A stretch of DNA of 64,000 nucleotides from positions 186,001 through 250,000 of the forward strand of contig JAIWNE010000019.1 of the NCBI GenBank assembly GCA_025331445.1, written 5' to 3'. The notes beneath the pieces were generated by a model. That model made no database searches and was not told the DNA's origin. It was given only the letters and a program-made list of their open reading frames with translations. Of this stretch, positions 24,211 through 36,379 are shown piece after piece; the stretch's first letter is position 1; the number at the start of each line of letters is the position of its first letter. Made by a program: the position numbers and the translations under genes. The DNA is from Blakeslea trispora (lineage: Eukaryota > Mucoromycota > Mucoromycetes > Mucorales > Choanephoraceae).

Positions 24211-24726
24211 TTCTTTCAAAAATGAAGGGGGGATCTTTCAACAAATCTACTTTGACAGCTCCAGGCTTGTAACACAAGATGTTTGAAGTGAAAACTTTTT
24301 GTTGCTCTCTTTGGCTCTTTTAAATTTAATTAAAGATCATAAAGAAATGGATTTCTCCCTTTCGCTACAAACGTGATCCCCTTGCTTATTTCCAACCTTG
24401 TCTTGATTGTCATTGTCTGAAAAGAGAAATTCATTGGGCCATCAGAACTAAAGCTGACCAAGCTGCGAAATTGAGACTCTTGTTTGGATAAGCTTTACCC
24501 AATTGAGAAGCTTAAGAAGCAAAATCGACTAAAACCATAGCAAAGTTAGTTCGTTAGGAAACGAGATATGAGAGCAGAAGTATTGTATTAAATTAAATTA
24601 AATTAGATAATAGGAAAAGATAGCAAAGTAAATTAATATGTCAATCATTAGGCTGATTGATTTTGATTGTTACTGTGGCCGACACCCTAGGATTCTGTAT
24701 TAGTAAAGCGTATATTGAGATAGTTA
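24211..24726. other. spacer, nothing recognised
   Basis: AT-rich DNA between the kinesin fragment and the syntaxin stop. An ATTAA microsatellite lies at about 24589-24606. No clear gene was found. Confidence 0.5.
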
Positions 24727-26051
24727 TCAACTTACAGGATGATCAAAAGCAAACCACCATACAAGAATAGCAATCACAACACAAATAATGATAGTAATAA
24801 AGAAACAACACCACTTTTTCTATATATAAAGGTTAAGTGACAAAGAAAGAAAAATCAAGCAAGAAACAACTTACAGCGCGTGTGGATCTTGCAAGAACAA
24901 TAGCACGGCTAATTTGCTTATTGCCTTGTTCTAAATCCTGTGTTGTTTCTTGAGCATAATTATCGACCTGGTCTAGCACCTGTCCTTGTTCTTCAATCAT
25001 CATCTGCATATCTTCAAACAATTGAGCCAACTCAATAATAGTTGCTTGAATGCGCTTAATATCCTCGTGTCTAGTTTGAACTTCGGACAATACAGATTTG
25101 GCTTGACCAGATCGATTGTTACGTAAAAGACTTTGAGCAAAGATCTGGTTTTGTTGATCAGAATCAATGATAGCATCTAACTCTTCTTCTGTCACATCCT
25201 GCTTCACTAAAAAAAAAAAAAAAAATGAAAAATTATCACTGGTTAGAGCGAAAAACGGCTGAGAATAAGTTGATTGATTTTTACCAATTCGGATCTGTCT
25301 TTCGACTCGTTGACGGTATTTTTGATTGTAGTTTGATTCGACATCTTTGTATCGTGTAAGGCTGTTCATGAATTCCTTCTTGATTCGAGAGACCTGTGCC
25401 TTTCTGATGTTCAAATCAGAGTTCTTTGGGTGTTTTGCATTGGAAAGTTCTAATGCTTTGATTCTGTCTCTCAAATGCTTATTCATGACAGAAGTATCAT
25501 GTACAAGCTGACTAAGCTGACTTGAGTTTTGCTTCCATTGCTGCTCATTGATGCTAATGAGGGATGCATCATGCAAATTACTTATGAGATCGACATTGTT
25601 TTGCACTTGCTTAATTGAATTGGAAATAGTATCGACCTATGGTTAATAGAAACTTTTTAGTCTGAAATCTCTTCTTGAGCTCATCTTCTTTCTTACTTCT
25701 GTCAAGAAACCTTCCATTGTGTTTATATCCGTTTGTGCTGTTGATGAAATAGGTTCGTGTTGCCTTGATTGCAATTCGTAAGATTGATTAGCCTCTTCTG
25801 ACTGATATCTACTTGGGATGGTAGTTGTTCTGGTAGGACCACCAAAGGCATCTGTACTATGATCAATTTATCAGCAAAATAAAAAAAAACACCAAGTCTA
25901 GCTCAGGTACCTATCTAAGCTGCCCTATAGAGACAGAAAAAAATAACAATATAAGCCAGATAGTTTCACTTGAGCATGAATTGGCACTTACCCGAAGATC
26001 GGCTAGTCTGTCACGACTGACGTTGTACCTTGAATTGTAGTTATTACTCAT
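24727..26051 (-). CDS. plasma-membrane syntaxin (Sso1/2-type t-SNARE)
   Basis: A Qa-SNARE for exocytic vesicle fusion at the plasma membrane. Six exons join in phase: 26051-25992, 25924-25911 (14 bp), 25856-25697, 25636-25285, 25206-24875 and 24819-24727, giving 336 aa. A Habc region contains DRIKALELSNAKHPKNSDLN and RYKDVESNYNQKYRQRVERQ. The SNARE motif is EVQTRHEDIKRIQATIIELA ... DMQMMIEEQGQVLDQVDNYA, including the zero-layer Gln. A single C-terminal membrane anchor (FFITIIICVVIAILVWWFAF) ends in DHPVS. The start is the Met of MSNNYNSRYN. The final codons overlap a GTAAGT donor-like sequence, so a further small exon cannot be fully excluded. Its partners would be SNAP-25/Sec9 and synaptobrevin. 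Confidence 0.93.
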
Positions 26052-27534
26052 TCCAAACTATAATAAGGAGGGAAAGAAAAAGAGAAGAAAGATAGAAAAA
26101 AAGAATCGGGGCAGAAAAACTAGGTAACATTAGTACAATTTATAGGACACACTTTTTGTTACTGCACACTCTCAATTAACTCTTGTGCTACTTGTCAGGA
26201 AGTACAAAAAGAGATGAATTAAATGTATCAAGAGCTCTTTATGAACTTTTTTTCATTTCTTTGTTCTTGCAATCATCTCTTCAAATCCAGCTCACACGCT
26301 GTACTCAGAGATTATTCGCGTATACCTAGGGTCATGCAAGAATGAAGCAAAATAAAATGAAAAAAAAACAAATCAGTTGAAATGCTACAGCTTTTAATTA
26401 CCAAATTTTCTTCTAAAGAGACTTAACTTTTAAGTCGCCGAATGAAATTAATATCTGAAGAGATTTTTTTAGGCTCTTAATGGCATTGCGATCATAGAAA
26501 AATTTCGTCGCTCTCTGATTAGTACTCCAATAAATCATGTCTAGCTGCTGTCAAGAAGCAAATGTATATTGTTTTAAAATACTTCAAACATACAATCACT
26601 TATTAGATGAGTAACACGCTTCAAATCGATTTAGAATTGCTCAATTTAATATGGTTTCTAATGATACTTGGAGCAGGAGATTACTAGTTTTCCATCTTTT
26701 TGTTTCAACATACATATACGAAAAGAGAAGAAACAACAGGATACGCTTTAAAACCAGTTGAAAAGATCACTCTTGTGAGACTAAAGTGTGCTTGAGGGGA
26801 AAGAAAGAAGAAGACGTTTTGTTTATTCTATCTTTGCAAGTGTATGTATTGTAGTTGTTGTACTATAGAGCTTATTTTTTAATTCAAACCAAGTGAATCA
26901 TTCTCGATAATCACAATGGTTATAGGCAAGTTACTTATTATTGCGGTAACTTGAAAAAAATTCATGTTGATTGATTATTGTTTGTTCTGATGAAACCATG
27001 TTTCGCTTGAAATGATACTTGAGATCACAATTTTGGGGTGCGTGGCTCTGAGTGAACTATTTCTTTATGTCTTGTCGTTTTTCTTTTATTAAACATGCTA
27101 TACTTGAGTTCGCTGTATTGTCTCAATTGGTGACTGTGTAAGACACAATCGCTTGTATGAGAAGGTCAAGATAAGAATTTTATTCAAGCCAGTTCATCAC
27201 GATGAACCAAAAAGTAGACAATAGTCTTTTCTCTCAGTTGCTCCCTCTCATTAGTGTTGATCTGATCTACTTTGATTTGTCCGATTTTATTTTCTGAACT
27301 ACTTTAGTTTGAATTCAATGAACTTTAAAATATCAATTTATAGCTAAGCATGAGTTGCTGTATTATTTCCATATAGATCTCACTGCTAAATCTAATCATG
27401 CCGCACATAAAATTGCAAAAAAATATCTTATAAATACGCTACTAGAAGGCAAGAAGCCCTAAAGTAATTTTATGTCTATTGTATATGCTGGATTTGAATA
27501 ACTATAGCTGATTCTTGTTTAACGTAGGGATCGC
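26052..27534. other. spacer upstream of syntaxin
   Basis: AT-rich, with no gene or RNA recognised. Confidence 0.5.
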
Positions 27535-27868
27535 CAGTTACACAGACCATTTCCTTAAACGCATTATAATGCACCAGATGGAAAAACATCTTAAAAGAAA
27601 ACTGGCGCACTGATGAGCTTGGTTTGCGCACATAATAAGTTAGATTATATCATATTGAATAACGACCAAAGCAGACAGCCTACTCCATTACAAAGGTCAT
27701 TGAAACTAACTTTACATAGTACAGATGCATTTGCTTATCAGAGCTCTGCTGGTTATGTTTTCGCTTTATGTGTGCGCAAACCAAGCTCATCAGTGCGCCA
27801 GTTTTCTTTTAAGATGTTTTTCCATCTGGTGCATTATAATGCGTTTAAGAAAATAGTCTGTGTAACTG
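27535..27868. mobile_element. fold-back MITE, about 334 bp
   Basis: Two inverted arms of about 98 bp (27535-27632 and 27771-27868) match with only a few mismatches, starting CAGTTACACAGA and including CGCATTATAATGCACC and CTGGCGCACTGATGAGCTTG. The 138-bp centre has no transposase; the 96-codon frame across it is an artefact of the arms. Flanks share TGTTTAAC plus AGGGAT on both sides as near-direct copies, but no exact target duplication is obvious. Confidence 0.85.
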
Positions 27869-29178
27869 ACGGTCCGCAAGAGATCTGTTTAACAAGGGAT
27901 TAAAAGAGGCTCGTTTCACTTAGCAGCCTAAAATAACTTATCTCGATTTGTCACTAGGACGTGATGTCGCATATGCTATAGACCAACGTTTTTACATCTT
28001 AACCAAAGAAATGACATGGTGGTCAAAAATACGCTCCTTCTGCATACATTTTCAATTCAGAACTTACATTAGATAGATGCAGCTATAAAGGATTCATGCT
28101 TTACTGATCCTGTTTAAACTGTGTTGCAGGAATAACATTTGTATCGCAAATTTTAGATTATGGAGTAACATTCAACTTTACGCCTGGCTGCAGTAATTCT
28201 TGAGCAAATATTACTCTTCGAAAGTGAGTGGTACAAACCAAATACAATGCGATAGATCTAAATATAAAATTAAAGTACTTCAGCCATTAAAAAAATCTCG
28301 CTAAATGATTATCAATTTTTCGACAGATAGAGATATTGCCAAGGATGTATTCTATGTTTCATAAGTTGACAAATGTAACGCTTGAAATCAAAGAAAATCA
28401 TTTTCAAAAAGAACGACTGTGTATGTGACACTTGAAGAGTAATAAATTTTTGCTTTGGAACTAAGTCTGGAACCACCTGGAGAAGGAAAGTGTTATCGCT
28501 ACGCTAAAATCAATAAATTCGTGGGCTAATGCATAAGATGAGCTCGTTTCAACTGTTTGGCGTGTATTTCTTCTTCAAATAACCATACCATTCCCTAATA
28601 GCATATGTCTTTGAAAATTGACATTGTGCATTTTCTCTAAATATGTGTTTGGACTGGACATCTTTAACTGATGTTTATTTGATGAGGTAAGTTGTATAAA
28701 TATATAGAGTTTCATTTCCGTTTAAGAAAAAAAAACCTTGAGACATCTGTAATTGTTGTTCAAAAATCACACCCAATGTTTGTTGTAACCAATAGGATAA
28801 GTCAGATTTCTTTTTCTTTCTTTGACAAGATCTAAAGCTGTGTCATCCATGTAACAGAAGATGTTCATGGCTGATTGACATTTTTGGTTTTTAAAGCATT
28901 ACTGTGTACAATCCGATCACAAAAGACAATTACCTTCCTAAACCGATCTAACTCTTTTTTTTTTGGGCAATAGCAAAATCATACAGAGGGCAATACTGGC
29001 AGATGCGCCTAAGCATTCAAGTGCAATATTCATTCAGTGTCTGAAGAAAGTTACAATAATTGATTCAAACGCTGCAAGCGACCCATTTGTCTGTCTAAAA
29101 TAATAAAGTACTAGGTGACACAACAAATAACTAAGCCATCACAACTATCAGAAAATGACACTGTAACGTTTCAACAAA
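27869..29178. other. spacer, nothing recognised
   Basis: AT-rich DNA upstream of the channel gene. No TATA box or gene is apparent. Confidence 0.5.
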
Positions 29179-32100
29179 GTGACAAACTATAAAATGAAGG
29201 AGACCAGATGGCTAATTAGAGTTCAGTCTCTTCTATCTTGCCTTTTTATCTTTATCAAAATGCTATCAAAAGATGACTCTATAACAATCATTGAACTGTT
29301 TGATAAAGAAGAGAAACATTTCGCAGATCAAATCATCTACGATGACAACATGGTTCAGCCAGCCATCCACAACTGGAGTGGAGTTTATCATTCTTCACTG
29401 TATGATAGTACATCAGACCAAAGATATGTAGCATATGTGTCAACAGAATGTTTAGATAGAGAGGCTTTTGTTTACATGAAGGAAAAGAACATTTCGGCCA
29501 TTGGTTGTAACTGCGATCTTGAAGATTGCAACGAGTTTTATCTCACTATTCGTAGTCAGAATGAGCTTGACTCATCAATTAAAGCAGTTCATCTAACCAA
29601 GAAAATCACCAGCATATTTCCAAAAAAACCCAAGCAGCATCATGTGTATTTTCTCTCGATTTCTCATGACAGCAAATACGTATGTATCTCTTCCTTTGAT
29701 AAGTGCGTCGATGGCGAGTATTGTGCTATTTACGAAGTTGAGGAGGACAAGCTTTCTAAATCAAAGAAGACTCTCAAAGTCAGCAATGTTGGAGGCTATG
29801 GTGCATTTCTAAACAATGGATGTTTCGTTATCGTGAACGAGCGATTCCTCTATATGTTCTCAGACAATTTCAACCTGCAAAAATGTTTCTCGCTTCAATC
29901 ACTATATCAACTTACTTTGGAGCAAATTCAAGATACAAAGCAAGATGCAAATGATTATATCAGTTGGTGCGGATTGTACAATGGAGGCAAGGCTATAGAT
30001 TCAGACTTTATGGACAAGTTACATACGTTTTGCTATATGGTTGCGAAACTCAAATGCGGTTGTTTAAGGGGCTATGATGCTCTTGGATGCTTACAGACAT
30101 ATGTCGTTGAAGATCGTATTCGGTTGCTTACTGTTAATGACGATGTCTCATCTTTTTCGAAAAGCACTTTATTTTATGCTGTATATTCCAGTCAAAGTGA
30201 ATGGTTTATATTCAGTAGCAACAAAAGGGATGTCGCCCAGTCTTTGATGAGTGCTCAACCTAGAGAGGCCACATCGTATAGCTTGATGTCTACAGGATTC
30301 TCTGAACGCGAAAGATATTTTACTTGTTCTGCTATGATATATGACAACAGAGGATCATACTTCTACTCTGTCTATTTTGAAGTTTGGGATATTTCACGTG
30401 GCATATCGATATACTGCTTGAAAAAGAAGCTCAAGGAAGTTATACCTATTAAGGAATGGCGCCATGGATGGCCGCTACCTCTTATCGCCTTTAAAGAACA
30501 GTCTCAAGATCAGTTTAAGCTGTCTAGGCCAGAAATGATAGCAACGTATGCTGCAATGGAGGAAGGAGTAATTCGTATACACAGCTTTTCTATCGAATTT
30601 GAGAAAGAGGTGCATTTGGATAGAGTTACATATTCTTTGGACCAAAGAGTTCAGAGCCATCTTTTGGAACCCATTGGTTGTGCAAGATATTTCGATGACA
30701 ACGAATTAGACGGCCTACATCAACTCCAAGTAGAAGAAAGTATTGAAGATTTGCACTTCACTGTGCATATAAGCAATAGACAAGAGATCTACTACAGCTT
30801 CAAAATTCAGAATCAGCTTTACTGTATTGTAATCAGAGCTGATATGCTCGAAGTCTGGACCAGAAACTCAATAAATGGAACAAAGTATGAAGACCTGTCC
30901 AAGCGTAAGATAAACATGATGGATCAATCACTTGGGGATTTATTCTATGATAGCGAAATGATATTTGTAAGGTCCTTCAAGTTTCCAAGAGATAATCTGT
31001 ATACTGGAGATACGGGAGAATTTTCGATCAAGAATTTCAGCAAGCTTGTAGCCTGGAAGGAATTACCAACAATTGAAGAATTGAGAGATAGTATCCAGAT
31101 ACACCAAGGCGGTCCGAGCAATGGTATCATTATCCGCTTATTTACCCATTCACTTGAATCAGACCGGATAGAAGACATTTACATCCCTATGGTAGTTCCA
31201 GCTATAACACCTGTTATCAATTGTATGAAAGAATGGTATCATTATTATGTATTTGAAAATGCATGTGAAGCACTGAAGTATTTTCATGGCAGCATTACTG
31301 GATACGAGCTGGATCTCGTTGAATTTGATCGCGCACAATCCCTGTCAAAGGTAAAGCTCATTATTATTTTTCTTTTTTGTAACTTTCTAATATTTATTTG
31401 CTTCACCTTTTAGAGAAAGGGTAGAAGAGACTTAATCATACGAATCATACGCGAGAGCCTAGAATATTTGGCAGATTCTGAGTCAAATTATTTTGTATGG
31501 ATGAGAGCAAGTGACATCTTATCTTTGCTTGCATCCTTTCCTGAAGGAAGGGACATTTTGTTTGCTATTGTTCAAAAAGAGAGCTTGTCTATATCGCTTT
31601 ACAATCGCCTTGTACCTGACGACACTACAGACAAAAAAGCTATTGGAACTAGTGCATTGACAGTTTTGATAAATGAGCTAGACTTTGGCTTGTACAAGTT
31701 GCTGCTAAACAAGATTATTAAAGGCGCTCAAGAGAGCTATGGTAGCCCTATATCCATCTGCATTAGTGATGCTCTAGCGCTTATACAGCATCAAGGCCAT
31801 AAAGGTATATGACTAGACATGTTACACGCAAATAACATATACATAAACTCAACATGTTGTTTGGAATAACTTTTAGACCTTTTATCAAAAACTATCTGTA
31901 GCTTGGATTTCATACCAGTTTCGAAAGCTTTTGAGCTGAGTGAAGTCGATGTTGAAGCTTACAAGAGATTTGATTTCTCAACTGAACAAGGACTAATTCA
32001 AGATCCAGATGCATTTAGAAACACGTTTATAAACACAGAGCAAATCAATTCAACAAGCATTTGTTGTGCAAAGTTAAAATCATACTGGTACCATGCGACA

Positions 32101-33778
32101 ACGCAGTTCTACTTTGGTCTTGGTCGTTTTGTTTCATCCAAGTATAGAGCAACAGACATATCCCCAAATGTATCCTCAAGAGCCAAATCCCTAACAGGCA
32201 ATTACATCAAGTTTTGTATTATACCACTATCATATTTTGTTTCTTACATAGACAGATGCTCAGACATGTGGTCGCCTTATGACAATGTTCAATCACACAA
32301 GGAATCAAGTCTTTTCATCTCGATGGCAACAGAGGATTCAAGATACAATATGTTTGATGAGGGCAATCTAGTTGTTGCGCTCATACTATGGCACAAATGG
32401 AAATACTTCGTCAAATATCGATTCATTGCCACCTATGTATTGCACATCTTCTTCTATACTACTTACTTTTTGGCTGTCATCTTTGCTCGCGAAAGATTTG
32501 GATATATACCCGGTAGCACATCTATCAGTGATAGTATTCCACATCTTGTGTCGGTTGTTCTATTCTTTTCTATGAGCGCTTTGCTGATGTTTCAAGAGAT
32601 AAGGCAGTACCGTTCCTCACGAAGAAACTATCTCAACTCTCTGTATAACTACATTGACATTATGATGCTTTTGATGATGGTGTTTACATTCTTTCAAATG
32701 ACTTTTGATCTTAGCTATCAGGTAGATAATTTCATTTTACTACTAGACATATGAATGCTTACTATCTAGGATATACAAAAAAACAGAATGAGGTTGGGAG
32801 CGTATGTACGCTTATTGTCTGGCTTCACGGCTTGTTAAAGCTACGCGCATTCATGAACTTTGTGAGTTATTTAAATACAAGTCAAATCCCAGAATTTAGC
32901 TAACAGGTTTGAATATCAACAACTTGATCCTAATTAGGGTATCGCTCTTGAAGTTGTGATTAGGCTCTTTCAAAAAGTTTTTCAAATCATCTTGTTTATG
33001 ATCCTAGTGGTGTTTGCTTTTACTCACGCCTTCGTGGTTTTATTAAGACATGAGGATGATAAATATTTTAAAGAAGAATACGAGGGTACCATGACTACAT
33101 ACATAAACGGAGTTGAAACTGACAGTACAGTTTCTCTTCTCGGCGATGGCTCTAATGACTTCACTAATATCTTCAAGTCCTTCAAAGATGTTTGGTTCTT
33201 TATCTATGGAATATGGGATCCCATTAGTAAAGGCGAGTCTGCAGACAACGTAATGGCAATGATTCTGTCTATTGTATTCTCATTTCTAGTCTTGTTACTT
33301 TTCTTTAACATTGTTATGTATGCATTTAGACAAAAACGAAGCAAAACCTATAGTTTCTAATCATTTCTTGTAGTGGTTTTATGTCAGCTTCGATTGAAGA
33401 GGTATTGAAACATGGCAGAAAAGCATGGTAAGTTTGTATATATACACAATAACTCTTATACTTATTTTTGTCAAATGCTCAAACTTAGGCTAACACATTT
33501 CCGAGGTATGTTTTTCTTTTGTTGATATTCGATATTACCTTGTTAACCTTGTTACAAATATAGATGTTATTGTAGAGATTGAGCAATTCTGGTGTAGCGA
33601 TCTTGAACGAAGAGACTATAGAAACAATCCTACCCGCTTATATTATGCAGCAACTGAATATGAGATCAGAAATCAGCAAAAAGTCTTGGAAGAAGAGACA
33701 AGGATGCTGACAAAAGAATACTTTGACTCATTATCAGATGATAGTATATATTTCGATATAGTCCAGGATGATTCATAG
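29179..33778 (+). CDS. TRP-like ion-channel protein with large beta-rich N-terminal domain; one apparent frameshift
   Basis: Eight exons: 29179-31350, 31414-31804, 31877-32721, 32770-32861, 32938-33317, 33374-33427, 33489-33505 and 33564-33778 (about 1,388 codons). The first about 720 residues have recurring hydrophobic-strand patterns of the WD/propeller kind, with no enzymatic motif. From about 32390 come membrane helices, a sixth segment with a pore-like stretch (FKDVWFFIYGIWDPI) before it, and a post-S6 motif like TRP/polycystin channels (FFNIVIGFMSASIEEV). Tyr/Glu-rich coils end the protein. All joins keep phase except exon 4, which needs one extra base; an A7 run at about 32776-32782 is the likely site. 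So it is either recently inactivated or a sequencing slip. Coding-like pieces at about 33823-33889 and 33975-34034 may be further 3' exons. The first Met is uncertain; Met at 29260 is an alternative. Confidence 0.7.
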
Positions 33779-34204
33779 GCATCCTAAGTTAAAGTAATAA
33801 ACAAATTTAGGATATCTCAGTTTGAGGTAACCAAAGATTTAGAATCTCGTCAAGGATTACTCGCAATGTACTCAAAGGGTAAAATAACTACGAATTGTAA
33901 AATGTAGGAACTAAAATATTATGCACTGTATGCTATTTTTTTTTGAAATCAAAGCATTCAAATGATAATTGTAGAGTTCGCGGATTTGATGGACAAACAC
34001 AATAAGCGTTTAACGTTATCGAGAAGATCTTTTGGTTAGCTTTGTTTTATGATGAAAAGAGAAAGATAGCTATCTAACCGTTTTTTTTTAATGTAAGCAC
34101 TCCATTGATATTACTGAAACATAAAAGGCAATCTTAGAAGTTCAAGAAACTAAGCCATGAAAACTTGTGTTGTTTGCAAAGAAAAGACAAGACTCATAGC
34201 TTGC
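33779..34204. other. spacer with possible further channel exons
   Basis: Frames QFEVTKDLESRQGLLAMYSK (about 33830-33889, followed by a GTAAA donor) and EFADLMDKHNKRLTLS (about 33975-34022, after a GTAG acceptor) join in phase and look like the coiled end of the channel. I could not find a donor connecting them to exon 8. Confidence 0.4.
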
Positions 34205-35987
34205 TACAGGCTTTTGACATGAAAACTGCTCACCGTCACACAAACTTTCGCTGTCTGGAGCACTAATTTTCGCGCACTGGACCATAAATGACAGCTGTTC
34301 TAACCACTAGTTAATGCTGGCCGAAGCATTAAGTACTGTAGACTTCCCCACAAATAAGCGCGCTGAAGAAATGAACAAATAACAGAGAGCATAATCAGCT
34401 TTATATCCTTGTGTAAAGGCATAGTCAATGGCTGCATTTCCTAAAACATTCTCTATATCCTATGATGCAAAGACTCTCAAAAAGATATAAGTAAGTGCTA
34501 GCAGCGTTTTTTTGTACACATCAGATTTAGAAGTAATTAAACAACAATCATGAGTCAAGATAGTCTTAACGTCATTGTTTTTTCTTGAAAATATTGACAA
34601 CGATAAGCATATCTATTTCTTTATTGTTACAATAATAACCTGATACATTATAAAGGAATGCAATCTAATGCTACATCCACAGCCGTAACGAAGAAGACGA
34701 GGAAGAGTGACTCCTGAGATTTTTGGCTTTTTATAAACATTTACAGTTCAGATGGTCACCAGCTTCGACCAACTACCAAAGCTGTTGGTTTTCCTGAATC
34801 AGCAATGCGTGCTTGTCTAAAGCAAAAGAAAGAGGATATGAATCAACCAGAAATGCCTGGATCAAAAATGCGTGATAGAAGAGTACTTCCTTTGTTCTTA
34901 AACAGACATAGTAAATTTGTAGAAGATATTCTCGAAGCAAGAGGAGATATTGCATTAATCGATTTAGGTCTTTTACTTGTTGAAGATTTCCTAGAAGATT
35001 TCCAAAATTGTCCTAGTACCACTGCAATTCATGCTTATGTCAAGAAAAAGCTCTTCTTCACTTTGAAAAAAAAAAAAGCTGAAATCTACCCCAGAATACG
35101 AGATTCTTCTGAAATTAGAAGAACGAGAAGGAAATACTGCTTGAAAGTTATTTGCGAGAACCGGATCAAATACGCTCAAAATTGTATCTTCGTGGATAAA
35201 ATGGGAATTGACTTGCATATCACTCGATCCTGAGCAAGAGCAGAAAAAGGTAGCCCAGCTCGTATAGTGGCTTCTACTTCTATCAAAAGCGCCAATACAA
35301 CTGCATTTGCTACCATGAGCTATCGTGGGATAGAGTTGCTGGCAAAACAATTATCAGTTTGGAACTACATGCTCGGATAAATTCAATGATATCATTAATT
35401 GCCTGATTGCTCACTTGTACAGAGAGGGTCTCCGAGGCTACTATATTATCTGTGATAACTCTTCAGTTGATAATTAAACAGCAAAAGAAAGATCAGAACA
35501 AGCAAGCTATTATTTGCTGAAATCTCCCCTTGATCTCCCTTCCTTAGACCTATTGAGGAAATATTTTCTGAATTCAAGCAACGCGTGAAAAGCATGACTT
35601 GATAAACTCAACTGATCTCTTGCAAAAAGTCTTTGAGCCTCATTTAATTACAAGATTTGATTGTCAAGGTTGGATAGGATGCTCCTCATCCTTTTTCGAT
35701 CGCTGTATTCATGAAGAAAAGATGTTGTGTACAAAATTTACAGCATTGCTTTGTCTTTATGAGAAGTTTTGCGATTTACTTAAAAACATGAGGCTAATTG
35801 TGTTCTCTGTTATTTGTTCATTTCTTCAGCGCGCTTATTTGTGGGGAAGTCTACAGTACTTAATGCTTCGGCCAGCATTAACTAGTGGTTAGAACAGCTG
35901 TCATTTATGGTCCAGCGCGCGAAAATTAGTGCTCCAGACAGCGAAAGTTTGTGTGACGGTGAGCAGTTTTCATGTCAAAAGCCTGTA
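34205..35987. mobile_element. Tc1/mariner-type transposon, decayed, with about 190-bp inverted repeats
   Basis: The element runs 34207-35985, flanked by TA on both sides (34205-34206 and 35986-35987), the Tc1/mariner target duplication. The terminal inverted repeats start CAGGCTTTTGACATGAAAAC and extend about 190 bp (to about 34395 and from about 35797) with very few mismatches. The inside holds a broken transposase on the plus strand. Such long and well-kept repeats around a dead gene suggest the ends can still be recognised by a transposase acting in trans. Confidence 0.88.
34738..35750 (+). pseudogene. degenerate Tc1-like DDE transposase
   Basis: Helix-turn-helix-like N-terminal coding runs to about 35070 (RDRRVLPLFLNRHSKFVEDI, then ALIDLGLLLVEDFLEDF). 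A 12-A run then coincides with loss of frame. The catalytic domain start is recognisable as NCIFVDKMGIDLHITRS, where FVDESG with the first catalytic Asp is expected, and is followed at once by a stop. Beyond the stop the same frame continues (KGSPARIV, then TAFATMSYRGIELL) and decays with more stops. Near 35690 FFDRCIHEEKML resembles the usual C-terminal end. It has several stops and frameshifts and is not functional. Confidence 0.8.
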
Positions 35988-36379
35988 GATGCAATACATG
36001 CTACAGGCAAGGACCTGCCATCAAAGAGCCCTTGCGTCATGATTGCACAAACCTAAAGAAAACCTCTTGTACAGCCATCCTGGTTGCTTGTGGTCATGAT
36101 ATGACAGAAGCTTCAAAAGCAATACCACTCAAAGCTGTTTTGATGGCTTGCAAGATAGAGCTTCGCAACCGAATGTAAAGAAAGAAAAGCTTCGATTTCT
36201 AATGCTCCAACTCACAGAATGATCTCAAACACCAAGAATTTGTTTGTCAAATAGAGCAAACCATAACTTCAATTATTCGACGAGTTTAAATCAAGAGATT
36301 ATGGGTTTAACTTTGAGATGACTACATATAAAAGTGTTCAATTTGAGAGGTTATTTGTATAGTATCGATTCAAAGAAAC
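35988..36379. other. spacer / promoter of the secreted protein gene
   Basis: No gene was recognised except a weak 68-codon frame (35972-36178) that begins in the transposon end. TATAAAAG lies at 36327. Confidence 0.5.
36327..36334 (+). promoter_or_regulatory. TATA-like box
   Basis: TATAAAAG about 50 bp before the ATG at 36380. Confidence 0.5.

Noticed and set aside
27613..27903. 96-codon frame across the MITE
   Set aside because: It is created by the inverted arms and the loop, has no protein motif, and both ends lie in repeat sequence.
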